A stretch of DNA of 64,000 nt from Flavobacteriales bacterium (GTDB lineage Bacteria > Bacteroidota > Bacteroidia > Flavobacteriales_E > Vicingaceae): positions 1 to 64,000 of the forward strand of contig JAPHUD010000018.1 in assembly GCA_026196775.1 (NCBI GenBank). The letters are read 5' to 3'. The notes under the pieces are model-generated. The model had not been told where the DNA came from and did not search any database. It worked only from the letters and a program-made list of their open reading frames with translations. Shown here piece after piece: positions 63,009 to 64,000 of the stretch. Position 1 is the first letter of the stretch, and each line of letters opens with the position of its first letter. Made by a program: the position numbers and the translations under genes.

Positions 63009-64000
63009 TTATTTAATCACAGAAACCTTGCCTGTAAAGTCATGCCACTCTCCAAAGATGTCTCTTGCTTTTACTTTGTAAACATAAACATCAGTTTTAA
63101 CTAATTTTCCTTTGTAAACACCATTCCATTTAGGTTCTAATTCAATGCTGCTAAAAACAATTTCTCCCCATCTATCAAAAATTAATGTTTCTAATTGAAT
63201 AATTCCATAGCCTTTTATGGTAAAATAATCGTTAGTGTTATCACCATCAGGAGTAAATGCATTGGGTATCCAAATAGCGAAAGTGGGTTTGATTTTTAGT
63301 GGTTTTTGAGTAGTATCTTTACAGCCATAAACATTTTCTATATAGAGAGTAACATAGTATAATCCAGAATCTGCATACTCATGGATTGGATTTTGAACCA
63401 TAGAAGTAGCTCCATCACCAAATTCCCATAACCATTGACTAGGAATAATAGAGTTATCTGTAAAGGTGATTTCACTACTATATATGTCGGTGTCAACAGG
63501 ATCATAAGTAAAACTAGCTAAAGGTTTTGGATAAGAGGTTATCATATTAACAACAGAGTCTTTACTAACACAACCTTCGTTTGATGTAGCGGTTAAACTA
63601 ACTCCAAATGTAGTAACAGCAGCGTGAGATAGATTGATAAATGAAATATTAGTAGGATTTTCTTGAGTTGATGTGCCAGTATTCCCAAAATTCCAAAACC
63701 ATGAAACGATATTTCCTGAGGTAATAGAAGAGTTATTGGTGAAATTAACTATTACAGGAGTACAACCTTCTGTTATATCTGCTGAAAAATCAATTTCAGG
63801 AAGAGGATGCACGGTAACTGGTTTGGTAACAGAATCGATACAACCTTTGTCTGTTGTAACAATTAACTTTACTTGATAAACACCTTCAGAAGTGTAAGTG
63901 TGTATCGGACTTTGTACAGTACTTCCTGAGTTATCATCAAAATCCCAATTCCAAGCTACATTGCTACCCGAACTAACATTAGATTGATCAATAAAACGAG
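63009..64000 (-). CDS. PKD-repeat surface protein with T9SS type B sorting domain (5' end outside window)
   Basis: The frame is open across the right edge, with no start inside the window; a GTG at 63812 is internal and not the real start. Visible domains are PKD-like repeats (RFIDQSNVSSGSN at the edge, then YTSEGVYQVKLIVTTDKGC; WFWNFGNTGTSTQENPT; WLWEFGDGATSMVQNPIHEY). A C-terminal CTD follows (IWIPNAFTPDGDNTNDYF, IFDRWGEIVFSS, W.G...GKLVKTDVYVYKV). It is a cell-surface T9SS client, perhaps an adhesin. Confidence 0.88.
   Translation of the reverse strand, partial: RFIDQSNVSSGSNVAWNWDFDDNSGSTVQSPIHTYTSEGVYQVKLIVTTDKGCIDSVTKPVTVHPLPEIDFSADITEGCTPVIVNFTNNSSITSGNIVSWFWNFGNTGTSTQENPTNISFINLSHAAVTTFGVSLTATSNEGCVSKDSVVNMITSYPKPLASFTYDPVDTDIYSSEITFTDNSIIPSQWLWEFGDGATSMVQNPIHEYADSGLYYVTLYIENVYGCKDTTQKPLKIKPTFAIWIPNAFTPDGDNTNDYFTIKGYGIIQLETLIFDRWGEIVFSSIELEPKWNGVYKGKLVKTDVYVYKVKARDIFGEWHDFTGKVSVIK

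Noticed and set aside
1-64000. tRNA, rRNA, transposase or phage genes
   Set aside because: No convincing cloverleaf, rRNA block or transposase/integrase motif was seen by eye; a tRNAscan-type search would be decisive.

Overview
The window looks like chromosome of an AT-rich member of the Bacteroidota, most likely in or near the Flavobacteriales. The evidence is three secreted proteins with gliding/type IX secretion (T9SS) type B C-terminal sorting domains, a mutY-ssb-gldE cluster, a PorE-like TPR/PD40/OmpA protein, a bacillithiol-type YtxJ protein, many TAnnTTTG -7 promoter boxes and few Shine-Dalgarno sites. No rRNA, tRNA, CRISPR array, transposase or prophage gene was recognised. No gene-free stretch exceeds about 250 bases. 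All assignments come from reading sequence; no database search was run.

Layout. 1-4.7 kb: start of ung (cut by the edge), a small lipoprotein, a YtxJ thiol protein, an OsmC protein, then lipA, ispE and accA. 4.8-9.2 kb: a choice-of-anchor L/Calx-beta T9SS protein, ettA and a cold-shock protein. 9.3-14.4 kb: recG, the PorE-like protein and a DUF2279 protein that lacks a normal start codon. 14.4-17.6 kb: coaE, yajC, DUF1573, DUF2911, a 49-residue protein, a structured intergenic region and a DUF3127 protein with an SSB-like tail. 17.7-23.3 kb: an alpha-2-macroglobulin-like protein and a secreted protein. 23.3-26.8 kb: leftward mutY-ssb-gldE-hpf and a small ORF. 27-30.6 kb: HU, a 29-residue basic protein, RNase G, RDD protein and kdsC.

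30.8-38.1 kb reads leftward as one tight unit: Wzz-like chain-length protein, O-antigen ligase/polymerase, kynureninase (kynU), a TPR-SpoIIE phosphatase and kynurenine 3-monooxygenase (kmo). This joins surface polysaccharide genes to kynurenine catabolism. Next come a MauE-thioredoxin fusion, a Cys-rich lipoprotein, a TPR/OmpA-like lipoprotein, and folK and sppA in divergent orientation.

43.8-57.2 kb is the most distinctive part. One leftward operon (57.2-52.6 kb) encodes KAS III, ACP, KAS III, SDR, a GT2 glycosyltransferase and a GNAT acyltransferase. It faces a lone Asp/Asn beta-hydroxylase gene. A second leftward operon (51.9-43.8 kb) encodes two membrane-tailed LpxO-like hydroxylases, two sulfotransferases, an MBOAT/SGNH O-acylation pair and a GT-C/TPR membrane protein. 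Together they look like a system that builds a short hydroxyacyl group on an ACP, transfers it to a lipid-linked sugar, and further hydroxylates, sulfates and O-acylates a surface glycolipid. That is inference; the product is unknown.

57.3-64 kb: a repeat-rich T9SS surface protein, a His-rich secreted protein, a second GT-C/TPR protein and the 3' part of a PKD-repeat T9SS protein that runs off the right edge.
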